A DNA stretch of 64,000 bases from Corella eumyota (taxonomy: Eukaryota; Chordata; Ascidiacea; Phlebobranchia; Corellidae), in contig OY720102.1 of assembly GCA_963082875.1 (NCBI GenBank), forward strand, positions 4,030,001 through 4,094,000, in the 5' to 3' direction. Numbering within the stretch: the stretch's first letter is position 1; the number at the start of each line of letters is the position of its first letter. Both the position numbers and the translations under genes were made by a program. Below are positions 11,645-25,718 of the stretch, piece after piece. Under the pieces are notes generated by a model that worked only from the letters and a program-made list of their open reading frames with translations, was not told where the DNA came from and ran no database searches.

Positions 11645-13649
11645 GCGAATGCCGGAATTTAATCTTGGTTCGAAGTCTCTATAAGAGCGGATTAAATTTA
11701 AGCGTGTTTACTGAAAACAAGTTAAATAAAAAGCAGCTGAATTTTGGTAATCTTTAATTTAAATAAATACAACAAGTTTAAGATAAAGTTAACGTCAAAT
11801 TATTATACCTTGCAGATTTTTCCGTCGATCTTTTGTAGTTCATCTTACTCGTTATCCATTTTCCAATCTCTGGTTAGTTAACAAAACAAGCAACAGACAC
11901 GTGCCTATCCTATTCTAACTTAGCCTAGAACTGTGTGCACCAATACTACAACTCCTCTACACAACCATAACAAGATTTTCGTTATTGATTTCAAATAATT
12001 TTGATGGCGCATTGATTTAGTGGCGCTCGCAGACAGAAGGCGCTCACTACTTTAAGCGAATAGCCGAAGCCCGTGCGTTTACCGTACATAGGGATTAAAT
12101 ATCTGCTTTCTTTACGCATAGTTAGTTTTATTGGCGTGGTGTAGTCTTTTCAAGGAACGCAAGTTAAATATCGTGCTACTTTTTTCCTATCTATAAGAAC
12201 GGTTGATTACCTTTACAAGTGACAAACCATGCAGATTTGTTTTGACTACAAGTGAAACTTTTGTTCGACTGTTTACCTTTCCTGCGAAAATACATACGGG
12301 ATTAGGCTAAGCTTTTAATATACTGATCATGGGCTTATTTTTTACTTTAGGTCTGCTACACAACTTTTTAATTTTCAGTACACGCTTCCTTTTTGTAAAT
12401 CATTTTAATCCTATACTGCTCAGGGAAAACTTTTTTTCAGCTCCCATGAGACCTTTTTTACTGACATATTTTTTTAATTTCTCTCCCTTTCAAACCCGAA
12501 ATCAAAATTAATGCGACCTGTTGTCGAAACAAATCATCTAATTTCCTAAATATATTGTAATGTCTTACCAAATTAAAACGACATTTGACATTAATTAAAG
12601 CTTGTACTGCCAATTTTCATTACTGCTGAATAGCATTACTATAGACTGCCCGTCGTGAGTACGTAACAACGATATATGCAAACTCACAAAATGTCAGCAA
12701 CGGTTTCATTATACATAAATAATGCATTCGCCTTTGCGATTCTAATCCGAGCCTTACGGGATTAAATAAGAATACATTGTCTTTCCTAATCAATCCAGTG
12801 CGACCGAATAGGTAATGTCGATATTAATTACATCGAAATATAGGCCATTTCAAGCCCGTACCATGTAATTAACCTTGCCTTAGCCGAACGTCGGTAAAGC
12901 TCGTTAAGTTTTACTCAAATAGAGTAAAATATTTCGTGTTATGACAAAAGTAAAAGCGTCATTAATAAAACATTCTGGGAAAGTAAAGTAAACGGCAGTT
13001 CGGGTGTATTTATTTAAACATGATGTAATTGTTCATAAAATATAAATACGCTTTGGTACGCGGAAAAATTAAAACAGACCAAATTAACTCAACATTTTTA
13101 TAACCAAAATATGTCTTACTTTGAATATATAATTAAAAAGTTAACTAGAAAAGGTATGTTTGGAAATCATGTTTTCTATGATCGTAAAAAATTAAATATT
13201 AAGAGTTACATTTTTATTACCTCAATTATAAGTCCGCGCTTTGCGTTGGAATGTTTACTACGATTTCTATTCCCTTTCGGATTTAACACTGCAAAAAACA
13301 TAACTAAAATGACGTCATAGCAAAACACATGACAGCTCAATACCATTTTATTTATATATACCGGGGTTAACCTATACAAATTCCATTTATTTCCGGGTAT
13401 TGAATGTGGAATTCTTATTGCAAAAACTTGTAAGTATATAGTTATTTATCAAGTAGTATGTTGTAGTTATGTTAAAACATATGTTCCAAGTCGATAGTAA
13501 AAATATGCGTATTGATCGTTTAAAAATTGATTTGAATTATTGTAATAAAATTTAAATTAGGGAAAATTATTATTAAACAAGTCATTAAAAAACAACATGT
13601 TTTAAATTAAATAAAAATTAAAAAAATTTAGGTACTTACTCTTATCAAA
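11645..13649. other. head-to-head intergenic region, KIF26-like / cathepsin A-like
   Basis: About 2 kb between two divergently transcribed genes. It may hold upstream exons of the KIF26-like gene: near 11810-11860 on the minus strand there is an ATG followed by possible donors. A TATA-like run at 13349-13357 sits in front of the carboxypeptidase gene. A donor-like site near 13430 and an acceptor-like TTTAG at about 13628-13632 may bound an intron in that gene's 5' UTR. Short open frames at 12329-12511 and 13111-13320 have no recognisable domains. Confidence 0.45.
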
Positions 13650-16600
13650 ATGAAAGCTCTTGTGATATTTTTGATATGTTGTATGCAATGTTCTATACAA
13701 GCCGAACCAATCAAGTTTACGAACGACCAAGTAAACTGGAGGTCAGTTGAAGACAAAATTATTTCACTGCCCGGCTTGGAAGGTAACATGCCAGCATTCG
13801 AAATGTATTCTGGTTACCTTGACATCAGTGACGATCGGCATCTACATTATTGGTAAGTTAATAGTAGAGATTACTATTTTTATCAAGTATGCGTCAAAAT
13901 TATCAATGTAAATACAAATCTGTTGTATGTAATTTAAAAACTTATTAAAGACAACGAAATGTACACAAAAAATGCCAAGATTTTTCTATATTTTAAATAT
14001 TTTTTACAGGTTAAATGATTGTGAAAATATACATTCAGACAAGCTAATAATTTGGTTTAACGGGGGTCCAGGTTGTAGTTCTATGGACGGATTACTGCAT
14101 GAAAATGGACCATTTAAAGTAACTTAATTGAACAAAAACATAAAAAATCAAAAGCTTTTAAATTAAACATATTTCATAAAAAAACTCAACCAAAAGTTTA
14201 ACATTTATACTACTAAGCTTTACAGCCTAATCTGACCTGATGAATATCTGTTCTATAAATGAGACTGCAAAAAGACTGATGACTCTATCTAAATTGTTTT
14301 GTAAACTGACATTCATCAACTATTTAAGTGTTTTATAAACTGACTCTTATCATTGATATCAACGTAGTGATTGTATACAGATAAGTCGTACGGGAAGTCT
14401 GGAGGTTAATCCTTACTCGTGGAACAAGTTGGCTCATACTTTATACATCGAAGCTCCTGTTGAAGTCGGGTTTTCTTATACGACCGAAGAGAATCCAATT
14501 ATAGGAGATGATACGGTAAAAATCTACATAAATTTGTCTTCTAGCATGTAACAAAACTATCCCGCTAAAGAGAGTGTATTAACATTACATTTTTGCGAGC
14601 TAAAATACATGAATTTTTTATACGAAAACGTAATAACTAAAGTAGACTTAAGCTTGGTTTATTTAGTATAAACTATATTAATCCACAGGTTGCACGTGAT
14701 AACTTGGAAGCTTTAAGAAAGTTCTTTATAAAATTTCCGCGATTTGCCGACCACGACTTGTATATATCAGGAGAAAGCTTTGGAGGAATATATGTCCCTA
14801 CTTTAGTGGTTAAAATCATAAATAACGACCCAGACATGGCTTCAAGAGTTCGGGTAAAAACAAGTTAAAATAAGTTTTACCTAACAGGTTAAATAAAATG
14901 TCTACATAACAAAAATAAGCAAATCTGCTACTTAGCCACCGAAAATTACACAATTACCAACATTAGATTTATCTTTATAACTATTTGTTCTTAAAGGGAA
15001 TCATGATAGGCAATGGACTTATGAACAAAGAAATAAACGACAACTCTCTGTACTATTACGCTTACTACCACGGGCTCTTTGGTCCCATCGTGTGGGAGGA
15101 ATTACGGCATTATTGTTGTGACGACACGGGTACCTGTAATTTTGTCAGGTTTATGGGCAACGACTGCATGAACAAGGTAACTTAACAAAACACAAAATCT
15201 ATTTTCGGGTATAAATGTATATCAGTATTTTTTTTAAATTAATAAAAAACAAAGACCGGGGTTCACAATATTTTGCGTGTTGCCACTATATTATAACTAG
15301 CGATTGTTTCAAGATAAAATTCAACAAAAATTTAGGTATCAAAAATCCACCACCAAATTCACAACGAGGGTATTAACCTGTACAATCTATACCACCAATG
15401 TACACCAGACGAACCAGAACCGGATGAACCAACTTATCAACAACAAACCAATTATAACGAAAAATTTACGAGAGACAACGTTCTTGAAATGGTATTCAAT
15501 TTGCTTAACGAAGTAGTTTATATATCAAATCTTTAGTGATTTTTGAACAAGACTTAAAAATTGAAAACTGGCGTTGATAGAATGATTAAAAAATAACTGT
15601 TTAACAGTTTAATTAAATTACGCTTTTACAACAGAATCGATTTAACGCAAATCTGGGCTTGATACCGAAATGTTCCAACGCAACTTTCATTACGAGATAC
15701 TTAAACCGACAAGATGTCCAAGACGCTATTCATGTACGAGCTACATCGTGGGAAGTTTGCAAGTATGTTATTTTATATTCGTTTCTTAGTTCAAGGTTTA
15801 CAGGCTTTTTAAAGCTTTAATATACGTTTGAAAACCAGAAAAATTAACAAATATAAGCTAAATGGGTAAAATTTTCGAAGTATATAAAACTCTTTAGCAT
15901 CTTACTGTCCCATCAGTTGCTTATAAACTTTATCTTCCTTTTCCATAGCTTACTTTGTTTGTGTATTAAAAAAATACATATAACTATAAAATACTTTAAC
16001 CAAATTAAAACAAAACATTTTTTGATAATATGGCTTAACTAATTTTTGCATTTGTTTTTTAGTTACTCTGTTCTAACAAACTACAATCATGACTACAAGG
16101 ACATGAGTCCACAAATAAAACATATTCTCTCAAGTCTGGTATGTCATATTTATTACAGTATTTCTATTTTATTTGCTTAATTTATCCAACTGTTGTTAAT
16201 ATTTCTTGTATAAAACTGTTCCACACTTTTATTTGAATCTGTATATAGGAAGATATTACTATTCTGTTGTATTTCGGTGACGTGGATTTGGCCTGCAACT
16301 TTCTTGGTGGTGAATGGTTTGTAGACCAACTTGGCTTTAAGGTATTTTTATTGTAAATTCCGCTGAAGTAACTGGAAAACCCAAAAATAATATATTATAC
16401 TGTGTAATTAGTAACCATTCTTTTTCTACTCTGTGACACAACATTTTTTCTAAAGCAATCGTAGAATATATATAAATAAACATTCAATTTACAACATTAG
16501 ATATATAAAGTTATTACGTTTTACTTACTTTTATGACATTAAATGTATATTAACTGCGTTTTAGATTGTGATTCCAAGACGAAAATGGTTGGTGGAAGAC

Positions 16601-17029
16601 GAGAACGGTAACTTGCAAATTGCTGGGTTTTTCAAAGAATTTCACCGACTTACATTTGCCACAGTTAAAGTAAATATAAATAAATAATAATCTAAATGAT
16701 TGAAAAACAATAAGCAATCGGTATAAAATGGTTTACAAGTATAATAACTAACAACTACAACTTTTTTCTCGCTGTTTGTCTACCACGTGGCTGCAACTGC
16801 AAATAAAAATGACCTTGTATTTGTAAACAAGAGTAGTTATATGTTTGTGGCGGCCACGTGTTATTTAAATTTCTCACCAATTTTATCTATCCTTGCATAT
16901 TTGTTTTGTAGTTTAGCATTAAGTGTAAGTTGTTTTTTTAAATAGGGTGCAGGCCACATGGTACCAGCAGACAAGCCAATGGAAGCTTATGTGATGATTG
17001 AAAGATTCTTGGATGACTTACCTCTGTAA
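13650..17029 (+). CDS. CTSA: cathepsin A-like lysosomal serine carboxypeptidase (family S10)
   Basis: Eleven exons: 13650-13852, 14010-14118, 14381-14515, 14689-14853, 14997-15176, 15336-15491, 15635-15762, 16063-16138, 16249-16341, 16565-16669, 16946-17029. They splice in phase to 477 residues, the usual cathepsin A length. Residues 1-18 form a signal peptide ending near QAEP. The oxyanion region reads [13 protein letters not shown]. The nucleophile is Ser179 in SGESFGG, the acid lies in GDVDLACN (near 395-397), and His454 sits in GAGHMVP, so the whole triad is present. Cathepsin A removes C-terminal hydrophobic residues at acid pH and, in vertebrates, shields beta-galactosidase and neuraminidase in lysosomes. 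The catalytic class is clear; the protective role here is inferred from the family. The gene is intact, and an AATAAA overlaps its stop codon. Confidence 0.95.
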
Positions 17030-18316
17030 ATAAACTTCCTGTTATAACGATTTTTCTATTGAAATGCATATTTCAAATATTTGCCTCAAGATGTTAATAT
17101 ATATGCTCCATTTAACCTGCTGTGCCATGACAAGTTTTGTAAATATACATGTGGCCTAATATTTGCATAAATAATTTTAATATAGAAGAGTTACTGTTCA
17201 ACAGAATTGTTAGAAAAAAATCATACTTGCCAATTTAAACTTGGACAAACAACCAACCTAGTAACATTCTTCTTGATTGTTTATTTTATTAAATTAAACG
17301 CAGTTTGATTGTAAAGGGGTTAAGCTGACTTTGGGTTGGGTTGTCCAGAGTAAGGTCGCCTTAGAGTCAAATTGCCCACTAATCCAAAATAAACTTACCT
17401 ACTAAAAACAACAAAAATTGTAGAAATAATAGTTTTTATTTGGAACAACTAGAACCGTAATGGTTGTTAATAATATTCACAGTGTGTGCTTCATTCGACA
17501 TCACAATAATTAATAAGGTTATCTAGTAGTTTGTACAGTGCTTAGTTAACAATATACAGTGTTGTTATTATTGATTAATATATATCTATATAGAAAATAA
17601 ATGCCATGATAAGATTAGAAATATAACATAAATAATACAAGAACATTAGAATTTGTTAATCACAGTTAGGAAAGTAAGTTCATTTTAAGTTAATAAAACA
17701 CCATGATAATATAAATGCAAGCAAAAAGCATAGAAAATTTTTACTTAAATAAATTAAATAGGATGGAAATATAGAACTTAAATCAAGAATGTGTATTACC
17801 AATTATATGAAAAAAATAATTAAATAGTGCTTATGTAAATGTGTATGTAGATAAAAAATTACGAATACTGAATTAAAAAAATATATATATACATTAGCTG
17901 CAAATTAGATATTTTAATATTTTAGTTGAGTTAGTAAAAAAGTATAAAAAAGTACCTTAATAACTGCATTAATTCTATACAATGTGTATCGTCTATGTTT
18001 TAAATAGCATCCATAAAAAATAATCATTCGCAATGTGATTAATATAAAAAAAATAGGTAAATAATTAAATCTACTTGCTTATTAGCGGCAAATTAAAGCA
18101 ACTAAGTCTAAAAATATATAGAAATTAATTTACAAAATTGAAAATATCAAAAAATGAGGCTTTAAAAATGAAATATTTTGAGCTGAAGAATTAAAATAAA
18201 GTTTTGGTAAATTATAAAATGTGCTGACTTGGTCAACGACACCAAAAAAATTTGGGACACAAAATTTACATTAATATCATCACCAATATTGTTTGAATAT
18301 TTGTTTCTGCTTATAA
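17030..18316. other. tail-to-tail 3' flanks of the carboxypeptidase and GAS2-like genes
   Basis: AT-rich DNA holding the 3' UTRs of two convergent genes. A minus-strand AATAAA at about 17435-17440 and a plus-strand AATAAA near 17384 could be poly(A) signals; if both are used the transcripts overlap slightly. No further gene is seen. Confidence 0.45.
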
Positions 18317-21300
18317 TTAAACCCACTGTGGCCCCCTATTCTTATGAACCGGGGGCTGGGTGTTCTCGGAGTAGGGCAGAAGACCACAACTCCTCCTAAT
18401 ATGCTCTGGAAGGCGAGATTTTGAAATAGGGGTGACATCATCGACTACCGTAACCCTTCCTCCATTTAACATACCATTGATGTAATCAATGTTGCGACTG
18501 TTTTGTGACACTTTGGCGTCACCGTTCCATGAGTTATGGCCACTAGTGTTTGGTGACATACCACCATTTGTAGTGGCATAATCGTTATTGTTCTTATCAT
18601 TTGGGATTGTGAGTTTTGGAACACCATGGTTAAATGACGGAGTTGGTTTGATAGGTGAATTAGAATAAGATTGGTTATTGTTTTGATGGTGATAAATTTC
18701 ATCTTGGCTGATTGAAGATTTTCCTGGTATTCTGTCCTGATTTAAACGATCATTTGCAAGTCTTTGCTGACTGGATTGTTTGCATAAGCGATCTAGTGGT
18801 GTATCTTTAGAATAATTAGAGGTTTGTTGATCACTAGATTCTTGTTGACTTGTATAATACCCATTAGTTATGGGCTGTTGATTGTATGAGCTTCTTTGTT
18901 GATTGGTTTGTTGAACATCAGGCCGTTGACTTGTTTTCAGTTCGCCAGATGTTTGATCCAGATTTCTAGAATACTCATTTGAAAGGCGCCGATTATTTTG
19001 TGCAAGATCTTTTGACAGTTTTCTTTGATTAGTTGTATATTCATTCGACAATCGACGTTGACCATTATAATCATTTGACATCCTGCGACCAGTGGTTGTT
19101 TGTTGTTGTTCAACAACCTCAGGTTTGATATGTCGAAAAGCAGAAGGTGGATGAGATTCTTGTCGTTTAAATTGCTTGTTAAGATCAGAAATCAGATGCT
19201 TGCGAGGATCGGTTTGGTCCCCAGTGTTAATAGATACATTTGACCCACTTGACAATGGGGTTCGAAATGAGACAGGGGTCGGGATGCGGGTTCGTTTCTC
19301 ATGTTGGCCATTACTTAAAAATATTTTTATTTTCATTAGATTAAAATGCAGAAAGAGGTATAAAAAAAATTGTGATTTCAAATTGTGTAGGTATATACCT
19401 GTCTTTTCTTGGTCTTGGAAGAGAAGTGTGTCTTCTTCTTGTTGGAGGAGAGAAACTCATGTGTTGAGCAACTTCATTATCCTCCTCTTCTTCATTATTG
19501 TTGTTGTTGTTGTTATTATTGTTATTATTATTATTATTATGAATATCGTTCTAAAAAAAAGATTGATAAAAATATTTAAAAATACATTTGAGTTACAATA
19601 AGTAACTTAAGCAATTAATGTAGCCATTATTTTAAAGTTTTAATATTTTTTACCAAGTTCATGTTTTCCACAGAATGCAAAAGTGAGCTTTGATTCTTAA
19701 GACATTCCTTCTCAAAGGCTTTTAACATGTCTGCTTCTCTGTCTACAGCGCTTGCACTTTTTAGTGGAGAAGCATTCTGATTACTAAAAGAAAATTGTTA
19801 TAAGAAAAACAGTCTGGTGTTATAAACATAAGCTGAATAATTTATGTTATGTGATTAAGAAACATAAACTTACTTGTTAACTTCTTTGCCTTTTCTCCCT
19901 CTCGGAGTTTTACTAGTGTCTAAAAAAACATAATAAATTTAAATTAATACTATCTAACTTTTGCAGTTATGTGTAAAAACTTATTTTTAAAAGAAACTTA
20001 CTTTTTACAACGGATAATGGTGAATTACTGTCAACTGATGTGGTTCTCGATCTTCTTGGTGTATTCCTAGCGGTATTATTCACAGTAGAAACAGACAAAT
20101 GTCCACTACCCGTGTACATTCTACCCTGAGCTGACCTTCGCCCAGAAGCTGGAAACCCATTTTCTGACGGAGGGCGCTCCGGGGTTGATCTTCTCCCACT
20201 TGGTGTCTGACTGCGTGTTGTCCGACGTTGTGCAGGACCACGAGATGTCCGTCTGTCGACGGTTGTGTAGCTGTCGACTGAATGTCTAGTTGGTTTCGTT
20301 GGAGTTGATGATCTGTTATTCTGTGGTAAGTTGCTACAAAACAAAAACATTAAAAAATTTTATTAAAACTTTAAAAAATAAAACATTTTATAAATATTAA
20401 AATTGCTAAATTACCCAGTAGATTTTCTCTGTATACGATGATCACCAATTTGATTTCGTTTCACCATCAACAAATCATCTTGTTTAACTTGTTCTCTTGA
20501 GTGAACAACTGCCGGACTTTTAGGCCGACTTAATCTAAAGAAATAAAACCAAATTAAAAAGTTTTATTTCTTCAAAAAATATGATGTGATGTTAAAATTA
20601 TTTTTGAATAAATGTTTTTTTTATTAAAGAAAGGTAAACTAATAATATAATCTGAAGCAGTGTTTTTTGATTCTAATCCTTTAAAAATTTGTAGTGTTTA
20701 CATAAATACCTGCTGAAAACATCCTCGTAAGGTTTAGTTTTGCTGTCTCTGGGATTAAAGGCTTTTCTAGGGGTTGACTGTGACATTTTCTTAGCATAAA
20801 CCCTTTAAATATAAAAATTCCTTTACATAAACATATTTGATATGCCGAAAAATTAACCAAAATTATGTTAGTACATATATATGTAAAGATTTAGTTGACA
20901 TCTGTTATATTATTACTTACTTTTTGTCGTTTAATATATTGTTTGCTGGCACACTTAGTTGTGGTTTAAGTTTAGCAGGACTTGTTTTTTCTGACCTACT
21001 TGTTGTAATGTCAGTGATATTTGAATAACCTATTATTAATTTAAAACAAGTTTAGCACAATTTTAAAAAAAAACAGCATTAAAATAGATTCAATCAAATG
21101 TTAAAAAAACTTGAATAAAAAATTTAAAAAAAATTACTTTGAGATAATCTTTGAGAGCTTGAGAGTCGACTAGTTGAGGATTTTACTCGAGGAGTCGGAA
21201 CATCTTTGCTCTGATCCTCATTATTAGACAAACTATGTGCTCGATTGTGCTGTCTGTTTGTAAACCAAAAACAAATAACTAAAATAATTTAAAAATTTAA

Positions 21301-24300
21301 TAAAAAAAATTTTTAGCAAAAACTTTACAAAACAGCACAAAAATTAAATGTAAACTATACTTTAAATGTAAACTATATTATCTCGTTAATTATCTTGAAA
21401 ATAAGAAAATTATTTTAACCTTGGTGAGATTGATTTTTCGACTCTGTGTCTTTGGCATCGACAGGGATCGTGTTTATTGAGATAATGTTCCAGTGTGTCC
21501 CATCCTCCTCCAACTCTTACCATCACATGTTGTCGCAATATCTACAAAAATATTTAAATAAAATTAAAAATGTCAATAAATTACAAAAACATGTGCAAGT
21601 ATTATTATTAAGTAAAACTAAAATAAAACATGAACAAAATAGCAAATGTTCAAAACTAAGAATTTTATATTATGTTAGAGAAATAATGTCACAAAGGATA
21701 ATGAGCATATTATTCAATGCACAATAAAGGATTTTAAATACCACTGGAAGTTTAAAACCACCTTTGATTTATCTCTGCCCAAAAAACATTAAAGTAGCGA
21801 GAAAAACAAATATTTGGGATGATATTAATTTATTTCGCTTGGCAACATTGTTTGCTCAGGTTATTACAATTTTGATCTGATAACCAATCTAACCACTCCG
21901 CAAACATGCCTTACATTGTAAACATTTAATGAGCGTAGGTAAAGAATTTTTAGGCATATTTTATGTGAAAAAATTTAATCAAAAAAATACATGCATCTAA
22001 TTTGAACCAACAATTTTAAAATTTTAATGGCGACAATTTGATATGCCTTTTTTAATTAAAACTTATACAAACTATTTAACTAATAAACAAGTCATTAACA
22101 TATTATCGGCAATTTAAATCTTGACAAGATAGTTAACAACGCTATAGACATCAATATAAATTAGCATTTAAATCCATATTAACACAAATATAAAACATGG
22201 CTACAAGTTTAATGTGTATCTATGGTGTAGGCTGTAGTAGTAACAGCATAGAATTTGAGCAAAACGTTTTGTTAAATCAATATCACAAGTTAAATTAAAA
22301 TTCCAAATTGTGATGGTTGAGTTTCAAGTAACAAAAGGCTGTGTATATAACAAAAAAGGTAAACTTTATAGGGTAAGTCTTACACAAATATACAACAATA
22401 TGGTGTAGATGACGAATTAGTTGAAATCTGTTATTTTACCAAACAAGAAAATTATGGTTTAAAAAATCAAATTTTACTGTCCTAAAACCTTTATGAGGTA
22501 CTCCATTTTTTTTTGAAGAATTATAAAGCTTTTAACTGTTTAGGGACAAAAACACATGGTTTAAATTTTATAACCTTCCAAGTTTTCAAATAGAATTCAC
22601 CTACCCTCATAAATATTAAATTTTCGGAGTCCCCAACTTTATATTTTCCATCAGCCACTCTTACCATGGGAAACTGGCTTGGACACGTACACATACCAAG
22701 AATATATTGAACCTAAAACACAATATTAATGTAATATATCAATATTTATAAATTAACCTGTTTATTTTTTAAGTTTACGATATATATATACATATGGCTG
22801 AAGGGAATATTTTTTATTGTTATAATCAATTTTCAAACTGGTAAAATCTGGGCATTACAAAAACCAAAAAAATTATATAAATATATAATAAAGGAACCCA
22901 TAAGTTTATAATACCGTTAAGATTTAAGTGAAGGACTCTTTACAATTTAATTAAACTGTTGCACAACACACACAGGTATATAAAATTATTCATTGATTTT
23001 AGCACTAGATAATCTGTTCGTTTGTATATTGATTAAATTATTTATGTTGTGGGCAAAGTTTATATAAGAAGTGTGTGTCATTTTACCTATGATATGCACT
23101 GTAAATCATACACAAAACACTGTGTATGATATTATAGTGAGTGTAAAGGATATTATATCATTAGCTTACTTAAAAAATATTATTTGTATGTATTTGTAAT
23201 ATGACAATTTTGTAAAACCACATGAAAAATATGTTGAAATATTATAAAAAAAAATTATTTTTTTTTTGTCGGGTAAAAATAATAAACTTTTCACTTTAAA
23301 AAATATTGAAAATCTTTTTCACTACAGAGGCTGGGAATCTAACAAAGAAAATGTTTTTTAAGAGATATATTGTGGCTATACTCACAACACTATTAACTAC
23401 ATTCTAACAATGAGCCAGGGATAATAAAGCCTTTGTTATTGACGGCATTCTTTTACTAAGTTTCGGCAAATGTGTTATTACAAGACTGAGATTTCCATTG
23501 TTATCCAACAATGATGAAGACTCTTGGAAATTTTTGCGAGGATTTTTAACCAGAGAAATAAACCTAAATATTTTATTTTATTTTGATCCACGATTACACG
23601 AAATTTTGGTTGTCATAGCATTATGTTAAATAACAAGTTACATTGTAGTTGAATGCATTGTTAACTAAATTAACTTGGTAAGTTTAATTTGTCATTAGTA
23701 ACATTATCCCGTTCTTTATTGTTTTATGGCTTACCAGAACAAACAAAAGAACAGAAAAACAAGCAAACTTAACTCAAAAACAAACTTAAGACACAACAAC
23801 ATTTATAGGGAAAAACATACCAATTCATCTGATGGCAACTTTAAAATTAAAAATTTAATAAAAAAAATTTGAGCTAGATTTATTTTTATTATATATGTCC
23901 AATTATTCATATCAATTTTTTACAGAAATTCGATACATTCATACTGTATATGCTGCAATTATTTTGCTCAATATAGATGTATCGCTTTAAACATCTATTC
24001 AGGTTTGTATACAAAACATAAAGGTTATGTAAATTGATATCTCTGTTACAGATACATTTGTAAATTTTAAAACCTTTGGCAGTGTACTATAAATAAGATA
24101 TATTACTGTGTTGCATTGTGATAAAAATAAAATTATGACTTTTTGACTAACCTATTTTAAACTTAATAAACCTGTCTATTTTATAAGGTTAACACACTGT
24201 AATGATAATAAAGGTTACTATAATAACCCTAAAAACCTAATATTATTATCAAAAAATTAAAATTTTACACATTTAAAAGACCTATTACAGTTTTATGATT

Positions 24301-25718
24301 TAACTAAAAATTGAATAAAAAGGTTTAATTTAATAATACAGAGTAAATCTATATTCTTACCATTTCATCCAGTGATTTGAAATCACAATTGACTCTTTGT
24401 TTGACGGGCTTTTTAGCTGGCAAGTTTTCCTGTTTAGCTTGCTTGTCCATTTCAATTTCTCGGTCAATATCTTCTTCCATTTGAACCAACACCGGAGCCG
24501 GAACACCAAATTTACTTCCTCGTCTTGCAACCTGTTTTAAAACAATGTGAGTAAAATTTTCACCTTTAATTTTATACACAAATAAACAACATATTAGTTT
24601 TTCTTATAATCACTGCTGTTTTACAATATATTCAGAAAATTCACGAAAAGCTTTCTAGTAATTTCATTTTACCTCTAGTAAGCACAAAACCACATTTTTC
24701 TCGCTATAGCGGAGAACGAGATCGTTAGTTTCAAACATGACACTCTCAGGAATATGAAGTTGGTGTCGACACCAGTTAATAAAACTTGCGATATTGTCAC
24801 GGGCAAAAAAACTACTTGCACGTACATATCGGCCCTGTTTCATACAAAAAAGTTAAAAAAATAATTTTTTACATAAGTTATCAAATTTTATCTATTAAAA
24901 TAAGCCATTGTAAAGAATTAATCAAAAATTGGTAAAGTAAGAAGTTATTTTTTATAACATTACTTATGTACAATATTGGTGTATTGATTTTTGGCTATTG
25001 CTATTTCATAACCCAATAAGTAAACAGGATATTGATGAAAAATAATTAAAATGTATTGATTAATAAACCTAATCAAGTTTTAACATGAGCTATTTCAACA
25101 CAAAACTAATAAAAATACAACAGAATGTATACAATTGTCCATATAAATATTTTATTAAGAAATTTAAATGGTCAAATAAATTTTATGGTTTTAATAAAAA
25201 CAAAATTAAATAATTAAATTTACCTGATTGTATTGTAAAAATAGTGAAGGCCTTTGAGCTTCATATTTTGTTTTAATTTCAATGTTGTTCTTTGCCATGT
25301 ATTCAGCACATGTTGTTATGTTGTTGGCATGTTGGCATAATAAAGTTCCAGTTTCCAATTCATCGAAGAAATTTTTACAATTGATTTCAACAGCATAAAG
25401 GCTCTAGAAATATATTTTGTCATTAAAATCTATTTTTTGAATATCAATCATACAGCCAAAAATTGGTTTAAAAACACCATCGTTTATATCTTAGTAAAGA
25501 TATCACCAAAAACTGGTCTATTAAATTGCTTATTTTTTTAAATACTGTAAAGTTTTAAAACTAAAATTAACCTTTAGCCAATCAGCTAAATCTTCTCTCA
25601 TGGCATAAAGATAATCTTGGTTAGTGTTGTAAGGCCGAATGCTTTGATTTGCTGCATGACTTATTACTTTTCCATCACCCTCAATCAGACTGGAAATTGA
25701 TTTAGTGGGTCCACCCAT
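18317..25718 (-). CDS. GAS2L: GAS2-like actin/microtubule linker (CH + GAR domains)
   Basis: Fifteen exons on the minus strand: 25572-25718, 25224-25403, 24673-24834, 24361-24531, 22605-22712, 21420-21541, 21138-21253, 20921-21029, 20710-20802, 20415-20534, 20002-20333, 19874-19919, 19654-19783, 19399-19550, 18317-19313. They splice in phase to 994 residues. The N-terminal calponin-homology domain (about 25-190) carries family motifs such as [20 protein letters not shown] and [24 protein letters not shown] (GAS2-related) domain follows at about 215-275 with [20 protein letters not shown] and [17 protein letters not shown]. The rest is a long, disordered, basic Ser/Thr/Gln/Asn-rich tail. TRIP (in KRTRIPTP) and SRLP match the [ST]-x-[IL]-P motif by which GAS2-like proteins bind EB plus-end proteins. 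The CH domain binds F-actin and GAR binds microtubules in relatives. Which vertebrate paralogue (GAS2L1, 2 or 3) is closest cannot be settled by eye. Confidence 0.93.
19500..19538 (-). repeat. coding AAT/AAC repeat, 13 asparagines
   Basis: An in-frame trinucleotide run in exon 14 of the GAS2-like gene encodes thirteen Asn residues, directly followed by four Glu. Mixed AAT and AAC codons mean it is not a pure microsatellite. It lies in the disordered tail, so length changes would probably be tolerated. Confidence 0.9.

Noticed and set aside
13111-13320. Short plus-strand frame after a TATA-like run near 13040
   Set aside because: No signal peptide or domain, and it does not splice in phase to the carboxypeptidase gene.
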